A stretch of 64,000 nt of DNA from Cladorrhinum sp. PSN259 (GCA_033725935.1 MU867066.1:744001-808000); one strand, 5' to 3'; counted from the stretch's first letter, positions 45,622-57,472 are shown. The notes: generated by a model not told the origin, from the letters alone. A program made the numbers and translations.

Positions 45622-47680
45622 ATGGCTGATCTACTGAGTCATGAAATCGCTGTGATTGTTTACTCTAGGAGGAACGGGGAGTATGAAGCCAAATTCTTCT
45701 TCCTGGACAGCCGCATGAAGCAACAAATCATCGAGAACAGCCAGATGGTGCACATGGTGCGCTTCCCTGATGCTGTGGAATGCCCCAGCAACAAAAGATT
45801 CAAGACCACTCGATTGGACGATTTACTCGGCACCATTGGAACTCTCTTCCATCACAAGAAGATCGTCAAACTGATGGATCGCCGCCCGTCGGATTTTCAT
45901 CTCAGCAAAGCTTTGCAAATATTCGTGTTCGATGCTAGGGATGTTCAAGATATCGATAAGGCGGGAATCGCCACATTTGGGCCGTTTCCCTCAGGCTCAG
46001 GAAATACAAGTTTTCTCAAGCAGGAGCCCCAGTTTTGCGGTTCTGAGCCATCTTCTGGCGACAAGCACAAAGACCAAGCCGCTCCTCCCTGTTCCTTGCC
46101 CATCTTTGGTCTTGACAAAAAGCCAGAATCCGGCTCATCCGCCGTGGCCCGACAAATTCAAGTTAATGTTCCCCATGTCCATTTGCACCTAAAGAAGACT
46201 GTTGTAAGTAAGTTCCATCGACCAGGCCTCCATGACGCGTTTTCCTGTGATAACTCACGGTGTCACCGACAAGAGCAACCCCAGGTTCTATATAAGGAGG
46301 CTAGTAGCCGATTTCGACAGCGAGTTTAAGCGAGAACGAGAAACATTGTCCGACCTTCAAAAGCTCAGCCACGACAATCTCGTCGGATTGGTAGCATCCT
46401 TCAAGCGAGGCAGGGAATTCTACTTTCTCTACCCGCGAACAGAATGGAGTCTTTGGCAACTCTTGAAACAATCCTCAGCGCAGTATGAGGATTTGACTTA
46501 TTGGGCACTCCGACAGATGCTAGGCATTGAGGACGCCATCAAAAATCTTCAGACGCTTCTCATTAACGCTAATGGCGACCAATATGGCATCCATAGTGAT
46601 TTGCGGCCCAAGAACATACTTCTCTGTGAGGGTCCCTACCAGGACCCGGTTGGGATATTAGGAATTGCAAATTCCGGACTGGCAAGGTTCCACCAAGCAA
46701 TTTCTAGTAATAAAGCACGGTTCGACTGAATATTCGCCTCCCGCATCACGGAACGGAGCTGAAGGGCTGAGGATGTCTGCCAAACACGACATGTGGTCCC
46801 TAGGGTGCATATACTTGGAGTTTATTATTTGGGTCTTGAAAGATAGGGGTTCCGTTTAACGGTTTCGTCAGGCCAGACGGAGAGCTGCGAAGTCGGGATC
46901 TGACTCTGAGTCTTACCAGCCATACTATTTAGGTTTCGAAAGCGAGAAAAGAAAACCGTTATACGATGATTCATCATGAAGTCAAAAGCCGCACCTCCTC
47001 GCTACAAGAGACTGACCGATACCCAAAAGAACTTCGCAAAATAACCCAAGTAATAGAGAAGGAGCGAGCTTCTTGTGCTTGAAGAAAGCGACCGCTTGGA
47101 TGCTTCAGGCTTGGTAGAAAAACTCGGGAAATGCGTCGTCAAAGGCAACTACATCGCCATTCCTCCATTCACAGAGCTGGAAAGATTCCGAGCCAGCAAA
47201 TCTATTTTCGCGGGTTTTATAATTCCCGAAAATTTTACAGACCGCTCCTGGCAAGGCGGGCCGGCAGTACAAAACAGGATTGATCATCAGCAGCTCAAAC
47301 AATGGACTTCGTGCTGCCTGGAGAGCCACGCAGTCTTCTGTGACAACGCTCCCTACAAGCACACGATCCCCGACCTACTGGTTATTGATTGCAAATCACG
47401 GGATATCATCAGAGCCCCGCTTGATGCTGAATATGTTGCACTCAGCTACCTCTGGGGTCCTGCGTCGGAAAATGACAAAGTTCACACCAACTCCTTACGC
47501 GAAAAGCAAGCCCCTTTGACAGTCGAGGACGCAATGCTGGTCGTTTTAAAGCTTGGGCTTCAGTATCTATGGGTCGATCGCTACTGTATTGACCAGTCCG
47601 ACAGCGACAGCAAGCACTATATGATTAGTCAGATGGATCGCATATACATGTCAGCCAAACTAGCAATCATTGCCGCTTGA
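45622..47680 (+). pseudogene. Decayed kinase-like plus HET-domain gene
   Basis: Three parts are readable. First, an open N-terminal region (45622-about 46203). Second, a kinase-like domain (about 46232-46980) with HSDLRPKNILL as catalytic-loop relative, NSGLAR in place of DFG, and HDMWSLGCIYLEF as subdomain IX. Third, 47075-47677, a HET domain start (AEYVALSYLWGP; LGLQYLWVDRYCIDQ) that stops halfway. Damage: a frame change near 46203-46232 (possibly an intron), another near 46690-46735, TAA at 46857-46859 where VERFR is expected, a frame change in the A-rich stretch near 46945-46960, and a 4-bp tandem duplication GAGCGAGC at 47062-47069 that breaks VIEKELLVLEESDR. HET proteins trigger cell death on non-self fusion; the linkage to a kinase-like module suggests a non-self recognition role, now lost. 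Confidence 0.78.
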
Positions 47681-48999
47681 TTAGAGTAGCACTTCTGAGT
47701 CGTCACCTGATCGAGATGATGTGTTTACCCGTGCTGGCATTGTGCATCATTACTGGGAGAACGAGAGGTACTGGGAGAAAATGACCAGGTTGGTGCCTTA
47801 TGGGTGGATGCCTCGGTCATTTTCTCAAAGAACGATTAGGTTGCAGTGAGGCCAGCAGTGCCAGATGCCCGGCTGAAGGTGTCCAAGTACGTGGTTGAAG
47901 GAATTACCTGTGCAGGTCGGAATATCCACCATGCGTAGAAAGGAGTCAGGAATGCCTCAACAGAAAGCCAAACTGACGTACAAACAAGTGAAATAGGCAT
48001 AGAAAAGTGTAAATTAGGGATTTACTGTATTTTCTTTTATGCCTTCCAATAATAATTCAGGCTGTAGGTAAATCTATGTTTGCATTGTAGGACCCTGCTG
48101 AATGGTTATTTTTTGCACAACACCACGTGCAAAGGTGCAGTCTCGAGACTTTGAGTCTACCGATGATTGACCGCCCATTGCAATGTGATCATCATGTTCG
48201 ATCATCCGCCCCGCATAGTTTCTTCAAGGAGGACGTGGCAAGCTGTCGGAATTACCCGTTTTTCTGATTGCAGAAGACGATCAGCTGGATGGTAAAAAGG
48301 GGTCTAGAAATGAATCCTCCCGCCCACCCCTGCCAGGAGGCGGTCTCGGCGTGTCAGTCCGTGGATGTCGATATTGAGAGCATCCCTTTCTGCGGACCCT
48401 GACCGACGATTCTTTACGGGTCTGCACATCGGAATTCAATGTCCCCTGCCCTCCCCCATGTCTTCGGGAATATTGTGGAGCAAAGTGATGCGCAGATCTC
48501 TAGATCTTCTCCACATGGCGGTTGAAGATCTTTACCACCATTCCCAATCGGGCGGAACGAAGTTGAGATTGCCAAGAGGCTATTCCCGATTGAAGTTTGG
48601 TGCGCGCCTGTCAAAATCGGTCAAGATTGCAAGTGCCGAAAGACCCCAGATCTGGCAGGGGAACACCCTGACAAGATTCATCCAAGTTCGAATAAACGCA
48701 ATCTCTCGACGGAATCTCCCGTTCACCGACTTCATTCAGACATCGCTTCGGCGTCCGTTTTGGTCTAGACCAGAAGGTTAGTAGACGATCTCAGTATGTT
48801 TGAATGTTCGGTGAGGACAAGGACATGGACGAGGAAAAAAAAGATATATCTATCTCGAGATCCTGCCTGTTCTCATCCGTTTTCTTTTCATCATCACACT
48901 CAGCATCCTCTCAACTCTCACTCCTACCTTCTCTACTCAGCACACTTGCAACCAATACCACCACCACCACAACCATCAAACCAAACCAAAACCGCCAAC
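47681..48999. other. Intergenic with possible remnants of the HET gene
   Basis: The first 300 bp has short interrupted reading frames (for example around YWEKMTRLVPYGWMPRSF) that may be leftover C-terminal sequence of the pseudogene. An open frame at 48365-48781 has no recognisable domain. The last 200 bp is the pyrimidine-rich promoter and 5' UTR of the next gene. Confidence 0.4.
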
Positions 49000-49927
49000 A
49001 TGAAGTTCTCTGCCTCTCTCTTCGCCGCGGCCGCTCCGTGCCTCCTCGCCAACGGCGCTCTCGCTGCCGCACTTCCCCCGGTCACTGATGGCTTGAACCT
49101 CGACCCAAGCACCGTTGACACCTCCGTGGTCGACACTTCGGCCGTTCTCAAGCCAGTTAGCGGCCTGACCGAGACAGTTCACAACCTGGTCGAGAGTCTT
49201 CTCGGCAACCCAGCAGGCATCACCGATGGTCTCGGCAACCCAGCAGGCATCACCAAGGGTCTCGGCAACCACTTGGCCTTCCTCAACATCGCCATTCCTT
49301 CCACCGGCGTGGACCTCCCCAAGCGCGGTCTCCCAGCCGGAGACAGCGTGGCACCCGGCCAGACCGCCAAGCTCATCCTCGACGACCGCGGCTTCACCGA
49401 AGTCTGGAACGCGATTATCACCGTTTCGACCTCCGCCAACAACGTCGTCGGCACCGTCGTCGACACCGTCGTCGACACAGTCGGTACCGTCACCCCCGGC
49501 GATATCACCCTCCCTACCACCGAGAAGCGCCAGCTCCCCGAAGGCGTCGACGTCGAGGCCGCTCTCAAGGAAGTCACCGAGCACGTGACCGAAGTCATCC
49601 CCGTTGGAACCAGCCCCGACAGCATTTTTGCCACTGTCATTCCCGAGGGTGTTGATCTCCACGAGTTCTTTGGCCTGCCCACCAACGTCGACTTGGAGAA
49701 CATCAAGAAGACTACTGAGAAGCTCCAAGACCTTGTTGAGACTCCCGCTGGCGTCGAGAAGCAGATCCAGATCATCCGCCTCATCAACGGCAAGCTTGTC
49801 ACGCTTAAGGTTACGATCAAGGTTCTCGGTCTCGATGCCATTCAGTCTTGGACCCGGGCTATTGGTGAGTTTTGTCTGCTACTGAAATGAAATGGAACAT
49901 GAAAGCTAACTTTTTACAGGCAACTAA
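49000..49927 (+). CDS. Secreted protein with Kex2-type sites, unknown function
   Basis: Exon 1 is 49000-49864 and exon 2 is 49920-49927 (donor GTGAGT, acceptor ACAG), giving 290 aa; the second exon encodes only the last residues (GN). The start MKFSASLFAAAAPCLLANG is a clear signal peptide, preferred over an in-frame ATG at 48796 in the CA-rich 5' UTR. Two Lys-Arg sites (108-109 in LPKRGLPAG; 176-177 in EKRQLPEG) fit Kex2 cleavage in the Golgi. A repeat GNPAGIT occurs twice at about residues 68-85. Asp/Thr/Val-rich stretches resemble fungal hydrophobic-surface or cell-wall proteins. No Cys-rich pattern and no known catalytic domain. It may be a processed secreted protein or repeat-peptide precursor; function unknown. 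Confidence 0.75.
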
Positions 49928-51288
49928 ATCGTCAATAACAAGCCTGATTTTGTCCCGGACAATTGGCTAGTTTGGATCTGAAATAATGGTCGAGGGGTTT
50001 TGAGTGCAGCAGCAGAGGAGTGTGGAAGCGATGGAGAAGAAAAACAAAAGCAAGGGGTGGGTGGGTGGGGGGAGACGGTAGTGAATAATGATGGTGCTCT
50101 ACAATAGTAATAGTTTGACTTTTAATGTTAATAGTATAATAAAAACAAGTACATATTAAAAATACCCTTTTTTACTCGATTCCTAAATCTTTGTAGCATA
50201 CAATCTGAGCGCATTAGGAGAAGTCGAAGCGGCAAGGGTCCAGTCGATGGTTGATACCTGAATATTAATTGCGGGAAAGAACAACGGCATAATGAGCAAG
50301 CAAGAGTAATTAGCGGTGGATTGAAAGCTATGTATATATAAAACTTGCTGTGATATTGGGAATTATGATGGGCTTTTTATCTTTTGTCGAATGGAGTGTA
50401 TAGAATAGCCCTGTTGATATTCCAGTTTGTTGACTTGAAACTTGTAACTTGAAACATGTTGAAACTTGTGAAATGGCGTCATTGAGTGAAGGAAAAAGAG
50501 TGTGTCGTAAGAATAGGTTTAAGGTTAGTAACTGATCTTAGAAGACGGGGGTTTCGATCGATTACTTTTGTTTCAGTTCATCTTTTTTAGCAATAGGCAA
50601 GCGTAGAGCTTTTATATAAATATCTGGGTTACATATTATCATATTGGACGATTTATTCAGCAAGGCAAATATTTAGGTTATTAAACTGGACGGATTAAAT
50701 AATAAAATCGCTCACAGGTTTCAAAAAATGTTTATTTGTTTACTTTAAAACCCTAAATAAAAAAGTTTTTCTTAAAACGTGACGGAATAATATAACTTTA
50801 AAATGTAATAATTAAGAAATCCTCCTTCCTTTTTTACATTTCTCGCGCCAATTTTTTTTTCTTTTTTCTATATACTTTAAGAATCGAACTCTCCCAACTA
50901 TATTTACTCTCAATCCTACAGAACGTAAAGTGCCATAAAGAAAAAAAAAAAAAAAAAAAAAAAAAGGAAAAAAAAAGAATCGGTACTAGTGGTACTATAT
51001 ATACAAGTTATTAAAATTATCAGAATGACTCCGCGCGCAATTGCCCTGCAAAGGCAGTCGCCAGAGCTTTAGTAGGGCACTCGATCTGTAAGGTACTAGA
51101 TTCTGATCAAAGTCGCGAAGCCGCATTTGGTCGTACCGTAATAAAATTTTATATTTCTGGAAAGACTGGAATTGAGGCGATTCAAAGCTTCAAATTGTAA
51201 TTGTTGCCGTCAAAAGGTTTGTTGATTATTAAAGAAAGGAAGAAAAGTGGTGGTTGAAATTCGAGCTTTGACGGCCGTATAGATATAA
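49928..51288. other. AT-rich intergenic stretch
   Basis: Strongly AT-rich, especially 50560-51000, with a run of 25 A (50941-50965). No gene recognised. The composition contrasts with flanking genes and may mark an old degenerate insertion. Confidence 0.5.
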
Positions 51289-51621
51289 GTGCATCCCCGT
51301 AAATTGCAAACCGTACATCCCGAGATAGAGCTAGTGGGGGCGGTCTTGCTGCGGTCCAGGTCCAAAACAATGAAGACTAAAAGAGATGGGTTGAAGGAGG
51401 GCGAAATATGTGGAATGTTTCACTTTGCAGATCTCACGGCCCGGTACGCAACAGAGGCGTCCTCGTATCTTATATATGCAGACGCTTTTGACCCAGTAAT
51501 CGAGGATGGGTGGACGATTAAGCCCGTCGAGGGCGATGTTCAGATGAATCTGGTCCCACCTCCGAAAACCGAGGAAGCAGAGCCGGAAGAACCGGTGTCA
51601 AAGCGGAGAAGATTGAGATAG
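51289..51621 (+). CDS. Small hypothetical protein with basic C-terminus
   Basis: 110 aa from 51289, or 83 aa from an internal ATG at 51370 (MKTKRDGLKEGEICG). Residues about 40-75 have mixed composition (MFHFADLTARYATEASSYLI), followed by an acidic Pro/Glu stretch and a terminal KRRRLR that could be a nuclear signal. No family recognised. It stands alone in AT-rich DNA, so it may be an orphan gene, a fragment of a larger one, or chance. Confidence 0.35.
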   Translation: MHPRKLQTVHPEIELVGAVLLRSRSKTMKTKRDGLKEGEICGMFHFADLTARYATEASSYLIYADAFDPVIEDGWTIKPVEGDVQMNLVPPPKTEEAEPEEPVSKRRRLR

Positions 51622-52084
51622 ACATTGCAAGGCGACCCCAGGGTGACCCCGGGGTCGCCCCGAGGTCGCCTCAGGGTGAATTTGCTGGAGCTGATTTTCT
51701 TGCCTTTGCGTGCGATCCTTCCTTTTATAGATTCTAGTTATTTGCGCTCGTTGCTATTGTTATCAGCCGCTTAATAGGGATAATAGAAATAACAGAAGGT
51801 AGGGCAGGCTGATTGTTTCAAATAAAATTTCATGCTCAAACTTCTCCATTACCTCTCAATCCCTCCATCAAAAAGTCTGAACTCTTACCTGTGCTTGGAA
51901 AATCCGATCCAGGTCTCAAAACTTTGCAATTTCTTAACCACTCCCTTTACCAGCTACAACTCCCACTCTTTCGAATACATTACTCAAACCAACCTAACAA
52001 AGATGTAAGGTACCCGAAATACTCCAGTCAAGCAACTTATTTGTTCTCTAACCTTGCAAAGCGAACCACCAATCAGCTGCAACA
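51622..52084. other. Intergenic with GC-rich palindrome cluster
   Basis: Holds the GC-rich repeat at 51631-51678 and the likely promoter/5' UTR of the gene at 52085. Nothing else seen. Confidence 0.45.
51631..51678. repeat. GC-rich cluster of short palindromic units
   Basis: GGCGACCCC (51631-51639) is the perfect reverse complement of GGGGTCGCC (51651-51659), and GGTCGCC recurs at 51664-51670. Units of about 10-11 bp alternate GGGTGAC and GGTCGCC. It can form a strong stem-loop and is an island in AT-rich surroundings. Confidence 0.75.
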
Positions 52085-52906
52085 ATGTCCGGTGAGAGAC
52101 TCATCCCGGCGTCCCAGCACCATTCAGGGCTTGCGACTACCCTTCGAAACGTTAGCGACCTCACACCCGACCAAAAGTTGATGTGCGATGGTTTGATCAT
52201 CAAGCTGGGTGAGGCGCTTGGAGCTCCAGCCGCTCCGACACCGGAATCCCGTGCTGGCCTTTGGGATCTCGTCTTTGAGGATGGCTGGGACACCAACTGC
52301 CCAATCACGCACCCCGGAGCAATCCGCCCCCGACGAGGGGTTGAGTCCATGACGCAAGTCGGTACCTGGAAAGTCAGCCTCCCAGCCCCAACAACACCTT
52401 CCAAGCGACGGAGGTCAGGGGAGCCGGTAACCAACCCTCACAGACAGGCGGGCGCCCCGGCGTTTATCAAGCCTAATCTCAACTGGGATGATTTTGGTGT
52501 CTCCTTTACGGTCTGCGACAAGGTCAACTCTTGCGCCAACGCGAAATACGTTGCGTGGAACGATGGTTGGACGTTGCAACAGGCGAGGGCGGAGGCTATG
52601 ATGCATTGGGATCGCCATGAGATTGAGCGAGTAACCGAGTACAATTTCAAGCTGGTGGTATGCTGGGCTAGGGGTCGCCTTCTCGCAGAGCTATACGCTG
52701 GGAACCCGGCTGGAGCTACTAATGGGGCAAGCAATCGCCCTGCTGGAAGGGCCTTGGTTACTGAGAATACGGACGAGCTGGTACAGCTCGTGACGTGTGC
52801 AGATAAGATGAAGGAAATGGCGATACTTGTAGATGAAGCACGGAGAATTGCGGAGGCCCGTCCTGTGAGGAGGAGAAGCTTAGCTGACAGGGCTCCATCG
52901 ATTTGA
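52085..52906 (+). CDS. Hypothetical protein, orphan
   Basis: 273 aa, one exon, starting MSGERLIPASQHHSG. Residues about 20-60 look helical. A basic Ser/Pro linker with KRRRS is near 107. Residues about 125-205 are the most structured part, with NLNWDDFGVSFTVCDKV, WNDGWTLQQARAEAMMHWD and FKLVVCWARGRLLAEL. The C-terminus is Arg-rich (RPVRRRSLADR). No signal peptide or membrane segment. I recognise no family; a lineage-specific protein is likely. Codon use resembles other genes here, which supports it being real. Confidence 0.55.
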   Translation: MSGERLIPASQHHSGLATTLRNVSDLTPDQKLMCDGLIIKLGEALGAPAAPTPESRAGLWDLVFEDGWDTNCPITHPGAIRPRRGVESMTQVGTWKVSLPAPTTPSKRRRSGEPVTNPHRQAGAPAFIKPNLNWDDFGVSFTVCDKVNSCANAKYVAWNDGWTLQQARAEAMMHWDRHEIERVTEYNFKLVVCWARGRLLAELYAGNPAGATNGASNRPAGRALVTENTDELVQLVTCADKMKEMAILVDEARRIAEARPVRRRSLADRAPSI

Positions 52907-53786
52907 AGCGTAAAAAAAAAAATTATAGCTAGTGAGGGGGATAAAAACAGAAAGGGTTAATATAGATGCAAGAAGGGCAAGTGACAGTTTTTTTATTCTT
53001 CGACTAAGCGGGTGATCGATTCTCTTGAAAAGTCTCCCTGAATTAGCCTTTTCAAGAGACTTTTCAGCATCCACTTTTTTCGGGCCCTGAAAGAATTTCC
53101 TTTGTTAAAAAAAAAAAAAAAAAGTCTAGATTAGTTTAGAAAAGCTAATTTAGAAAATATAATCTTTTAAATCTCTCGGCTTGTTGAAAAAGATTCGGTT
53201 AATTAGTTCGCGAGTATTTTATTTTGGTCGTTTCCAAAAATAGAAAAGTACTGGGTGCAATATTGCTAACCTGGCAAAAGAGCAAGTAGAATAAACAAAG
53301 GTATGACGGTATGAAGAAGGGTTTTGCCCAGGATTGAATGTAAATGGAAACTTGCAGCCAAGTGAATTGGTAGATACATGGCATCGGCACAGGACGTGAT
53401 TCAAGTGTCACTGTGTACAAACTGGCAAGCTTAAGCCAAGTTTGATTGAATAATGCGCAAATAGTTCCAGCTCTGGCGTTCTGTATACTAGCACTTGTAC
53501 TTGAAATCTCCATCACTAAAATCAAAGTTAATCACATTTTACAGCTTTATTTTCCGATTCGGATCCAGATCCATCTATTTTCTTTGAATAAAAACTGATG
53601 ATGCATCTTGGACTGGGAAGCTCTGTCTAGGCTCCAGTCACTCTTTTGCCTAAATTCCCTTCTGACCAATCATCTTACACGCTTTCCTCTACCTCCTTCC
53701 GCACAAACATTCCGCGCCGATACTACTCTACCCACCACAGTCCGTCGACAGGGCTGTCTCGCAGCCTTGTATCCCTCAAATATCAT
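52907..53786. other. Intergenic, AT-rich
   Basis: Contains two overlapping perfect inverted repeats (53021-53065) and a run of 17 A (about 53107-53123). No gene recognised. Confidence 0.5.
53021..53065. repeat. Two mutually exclusive hairpins
   Basis: Arms TCTCTTGAAAAG (53021-53032) and CTTTTCAAGAGA (53048-53059) pair over 12 bp. GAAAAGTCTC (53027-53036) and GAGACTTTTC (53056-53065) pair over 10 bp. The arms overlap, so only one hairpin can form at a time. Confidence 0.8.
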
Positions 53787-55549
53787 TTATTTATCAATGA
53801 CCATAAACACACCCCTGGAGTCCTTCTGAGGGCGCGCCAAAAACTTATCCATGTGGACCTTGACATCCCTCTCAAAGTATGTGCTAGGATCCAGATGCAA
53901 GTCATGCTTGCGGAACAGCATGGCAAAGGTGATGGTGATGACAGCTCTACTGAGATGGTCTGTAGGAATTCGATTGGTCAGTCAACAGGCAAAAAAAGTG
54001 GAGGAGAGAGGCATCGTAACTCACCACCAAAGCAGCCTCTGGTGCCGCCCGAAAATGCCTTCATGTAATACTGAAGAGGCCTGGTCTTTTGCGGTGAAAC
54101 ACCACCGGGGACAAGAGGCTCAGAGCCGGCTTCTACCATAGGTTGTCCAAGCCAGCGATCGGGGTTGAAGCGCATGGGCTCCGGGAAGAGCGTCTCGTTA
54201 GTGTGCATGTGCCAGACATCCATGGCAAGAGGCGTCTTGGGACCAAATACGTTATCGCCGTAGGACAATGATTTGTTGGGACGGATACGGGTGAGGCGTT
54301 GCATCGGTCCAAACGCGAGGCGGAGGGCTGTTGGCGAGCACGGCAGTCAGAATAAGAATTGCCAATCTTGGCTGGTTAATGGGAAGAACTCACACTCATC
54401 AATACAAGCCCTGAGGTATTCGAGCTTCTCCAGCTCTCTCAAATCGGGCAGATCGGCATTTTCGTCAGGCATGGCATTCCTGAGCTCTTGCTTCAGACGA
54501 TTGTAAACGTTGGGGTCGGCCACAATGTAGTACAAGCCGGTTGTCATGGTCCACACAACAGCACCCATGCTGGCGCCGACAATGTTGACGTTCTCAAGAA
54601 TGACTCTCTCAGTTCTCCGTACCTCCTCGGGAATCTTTGGGTCAGTGAGCTGGTGAACCAGCGTCTTGTCTGGGCTATTTTCAAAGGACTCCTTGTTTCT
54701 TGGGTCGATGATCTTGTAGACTTGGGCCTTGATCGAGGCACGCCATTCAAGGTTAGACTTCATAGTCGGCCAGGCCCAGACAATCAAAGACTCCGGAACA
54801 AAGCTGAGCATCTTCATGAGCCATGGAAAGTGCGAATTCCAGTGTGTAGTTCCCAGCGCACCCTCAAACGACATGGGAAACGGGTGGGTAAAGTCGGGGA
54901 CGTCAAGGAAGTGTGATGGCTGGCAGAAGACAATCTCCCAAATCATGTCGGTGGCAATCGACGCAAGCATGTGTCGGATGTTGACTGGAACCTTCTTGCC
55001 CGCATAGTTGGTGCTGAGGACGTGCGAGAATCTCTTGGCAACGGCCCTGATGGCACCGTTGTCCGCAGCGAAGTTGTCGAGGACCTTTGCGCGGGTGAAA
55101 AAGGGGGACACAGCTTGGCGTCGTGGCCGGTGGAACTCGCCCAGTGTGCTGAAAGAAACGACGCCGGGAAGGTTGCCGGCGGCGGTCAAGAAGGGCAGCT
55201 TGTCAACCATATCGGTAGGGCTGAACAAGACCTCGTAAAAGGTCGGATCGTCGATGTGAATCTCATCGGGAGTGCAGCGGACGATAGGGCCATACTTTTT
55301 ATGCATGCGCTGGATCTCGAAGGGAAACTGGCCGCTCTTGAAAATGCTATAGTATGTTTCGTACCATTGGGTTGCTGCGGCCAACTTGGGACCAGGGTAC
55401 TTGGCGAGCGGGTGCCAGTAGAGGCGGTAGAGGACCAGCGCCATACCGCGAATTGCCCAGACGATTAGGAGACCGGTGAGGGTAATGTGAATCCAGTTGC
55501 GACTTCCATCTGGATGGTGCAAAAGTCTGTACAAAAATGTATCCGCCAT
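53787..55549 (-). CDS. Cytochrome P450 monooxygenase
   Basis: Exons 55549-54394, 54327-54025 and 53959-53787 give 543 aa; both introns start GTGAGT. An N-terminal membrane anchor (about 19-45) precedes the YPGPKLAAAT hinge. The I-helix region is around NIVGASMGAVVWT (about 315-330). The K-helix ExxR is E385-S-L-R388. The heme loop FSGGTRGCFG has its ligand at Cys484. It should be an ER-bound, heme-thiolate enzyme fed by P450 reductase. The N-terminal half resembles the trichodiene-oxygenase-like group common in fungal secondary metabolism; the substrate cannot be read from sequence. An in-frame ATG at 55606 is less likely. It is upstream of MFS and regulator genes. Confidence 0.92.
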
Positions 55550-57472
55550 CGTAGCGGTTGCTGAGTATGACTTGGGCGCGACTCGTCTAGACCAAGGGGA
55601 AGACAAGTTTGGCTTGATTCAAACCAAGATGGCTTGTTCCACTTCTTCCCAAGGTCTATATAGGTACGAATCATTTCAACATACACGGTCCTCCTACGAC
55701 AGGACAGCTTCGGCCGTCAATGCCTACCGTCTTCCCTCCGTGTCTGCCACCCATCAGATTCCGACCTACGGCGCAGGCACGAGTCGGACGACCGAGTGCA
55801 ACAAACGTATACGGATGCCGATCGCATTTCCGCCAATGTAGGCTTCAGTGGCATAGGAGAATCGGAAAAGGCATCCTTCAACGTACGATCCCCCACAGCG
55901 CTGAAAACTCCGGGTGGCGCCTTCAATCGGGGCGGCGCAGCACCAACTTGAACCCAGGTCCTCTCCGAGCCTTCCTCGCAGAAAATACGAACGGAAAACG
56001 GATTCTTTGCCGCTGAAGCTGGAAATCTGGGCGGTCCGAGTCCCAAGTGAGTGGTTCTTTTCGATTAAGTTTGTAGCCTTACATCGGATCGAATGGAAGT
56101 CAGTATGACAGGAACGAGGTGAAAGTGTCGATCTGTTTACTTTGTTTGGTTTGGAAATTCAAAGCTTTGTGGCTCCGTTCTCGAAGGATCGATGCGTATT
56201 GGCGGAGAAGAATCTGAACTGCGCCATGTGGGGTCCATTGCAGATGAGCATCGAGGTTCCTGTGCCATCAGCATGCATGCTGCAGCCGGATGGGTCATCG
56301 GGTCAAGGGAATTTGGGGAGCGTGGGAACTCATGTTGTCGTCGTTCGGTGCGGAAAAAAACCCTTATTTTCCGCAGTCATCATCCTCATGGCGCAGGTCT
56401 GAGAGCATATGATCCGAGTAAGCTGATTCTGATTGATTCAAAAGTGCAATGTGGAAGCGATCCGAAATTCGGAAGGTTTACTCAAAGATAACACAAAAAT
56501 CGAGTAAAAGAGTGCATATTGCGCGATGTAACAATTGTACCGCTCATGTTTTCTCGATGATGTTTGGTTGATGAAGCTGAGGTTGGGTGGTATGCACTCT
56601 CCCAATATTTCAGTGGTGGTGGTGGTGGTGGTGGTGGTGGTGGAAGTGGAGTACATAAATGGCAGCTGTTAGTGTCTGGCATTGCAAAATGTTTATACGC
56701 TATCTACTTCGTTAGGGCATTCGATATGGCTTTCCATTGGTTCCATCACCTTGGACAACCAAGAAACTCCAAGAATGTCAAAACGAGATGACAGGCGCTT
56801 TATACTCCGGGATTTCCAATATAGGTAGGTTGCTCTGCGTCCTGCAACAATATCGGCGTTTCCCCCACGCGCAAAATCATCGAGCACATTATCGCTAATT
56901 GGCCCTTATATTATCATCTTCTTGCATGTCCCAGTCCCCCATCTTGCTGCAATGTCAAGCAAAGTTCCCAGATATCACGTCGTACAGTCCAAGTTTCCCC
57001 CCCTTCACCTGCCCTATCGTATTCGGACATTTATGGGCCAATGAAAGCGAATGATACTTTGATTGTTGCTGCCGCGCGGTTGCTCTCTACCGTGGCCGGG
57101 TATCCAATCCATGTGGCATGTGGCAGAGCAAACAAGGTTATTGCTGGGCCCTACCGTTGCATTCCCAACGCTAGATAACTTTGACGCCAAACAGACATGC
57201 AGAAGCTGCGATTCCGTTCCAATTCATTATTAAAGTCCTATTTTTATAGTTGATATCGACTCCCGGCCGTCCAGTCTAATAGCATGGAATAATTACAGCA
57301 GATATAAAGAAAGAAAGAACAAAATCATCAAACCTCCCTGTCATATACCAATCTGATACCTCCAATTCCAATCACATGATTCTCAGATAGCGCCCAGTCC
57401 CAAAATTTTTCCCTAATAGTAAAATAACCATCCCTTATTCTTTGCCCATATCGCAAGCCGCTAGGAGCAAGA
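55550..57472. other. Intergenic between P450 and MFS genes
   Basis: No gene recognised. A (GTG)n microsatellite lies at about 56613-56643. Short reading frames at 55720-56046 overlap on both strands and are not convincing. Contains the P450 promoter on the left and MFS 3' region on the right. Confidence 0.45.
56613..56643 (+). repeat. (GTG)10 trinucleotide microsatellite
   Basis: About ten perfect GTG copies in non-coding DNA. Confidence 0.9.

Noticed and set aside
48365..48781. 138-aa plus-strand frame
   Set aside because: No domain and odd composition; lies just upstream of the secreted-protein promoter.
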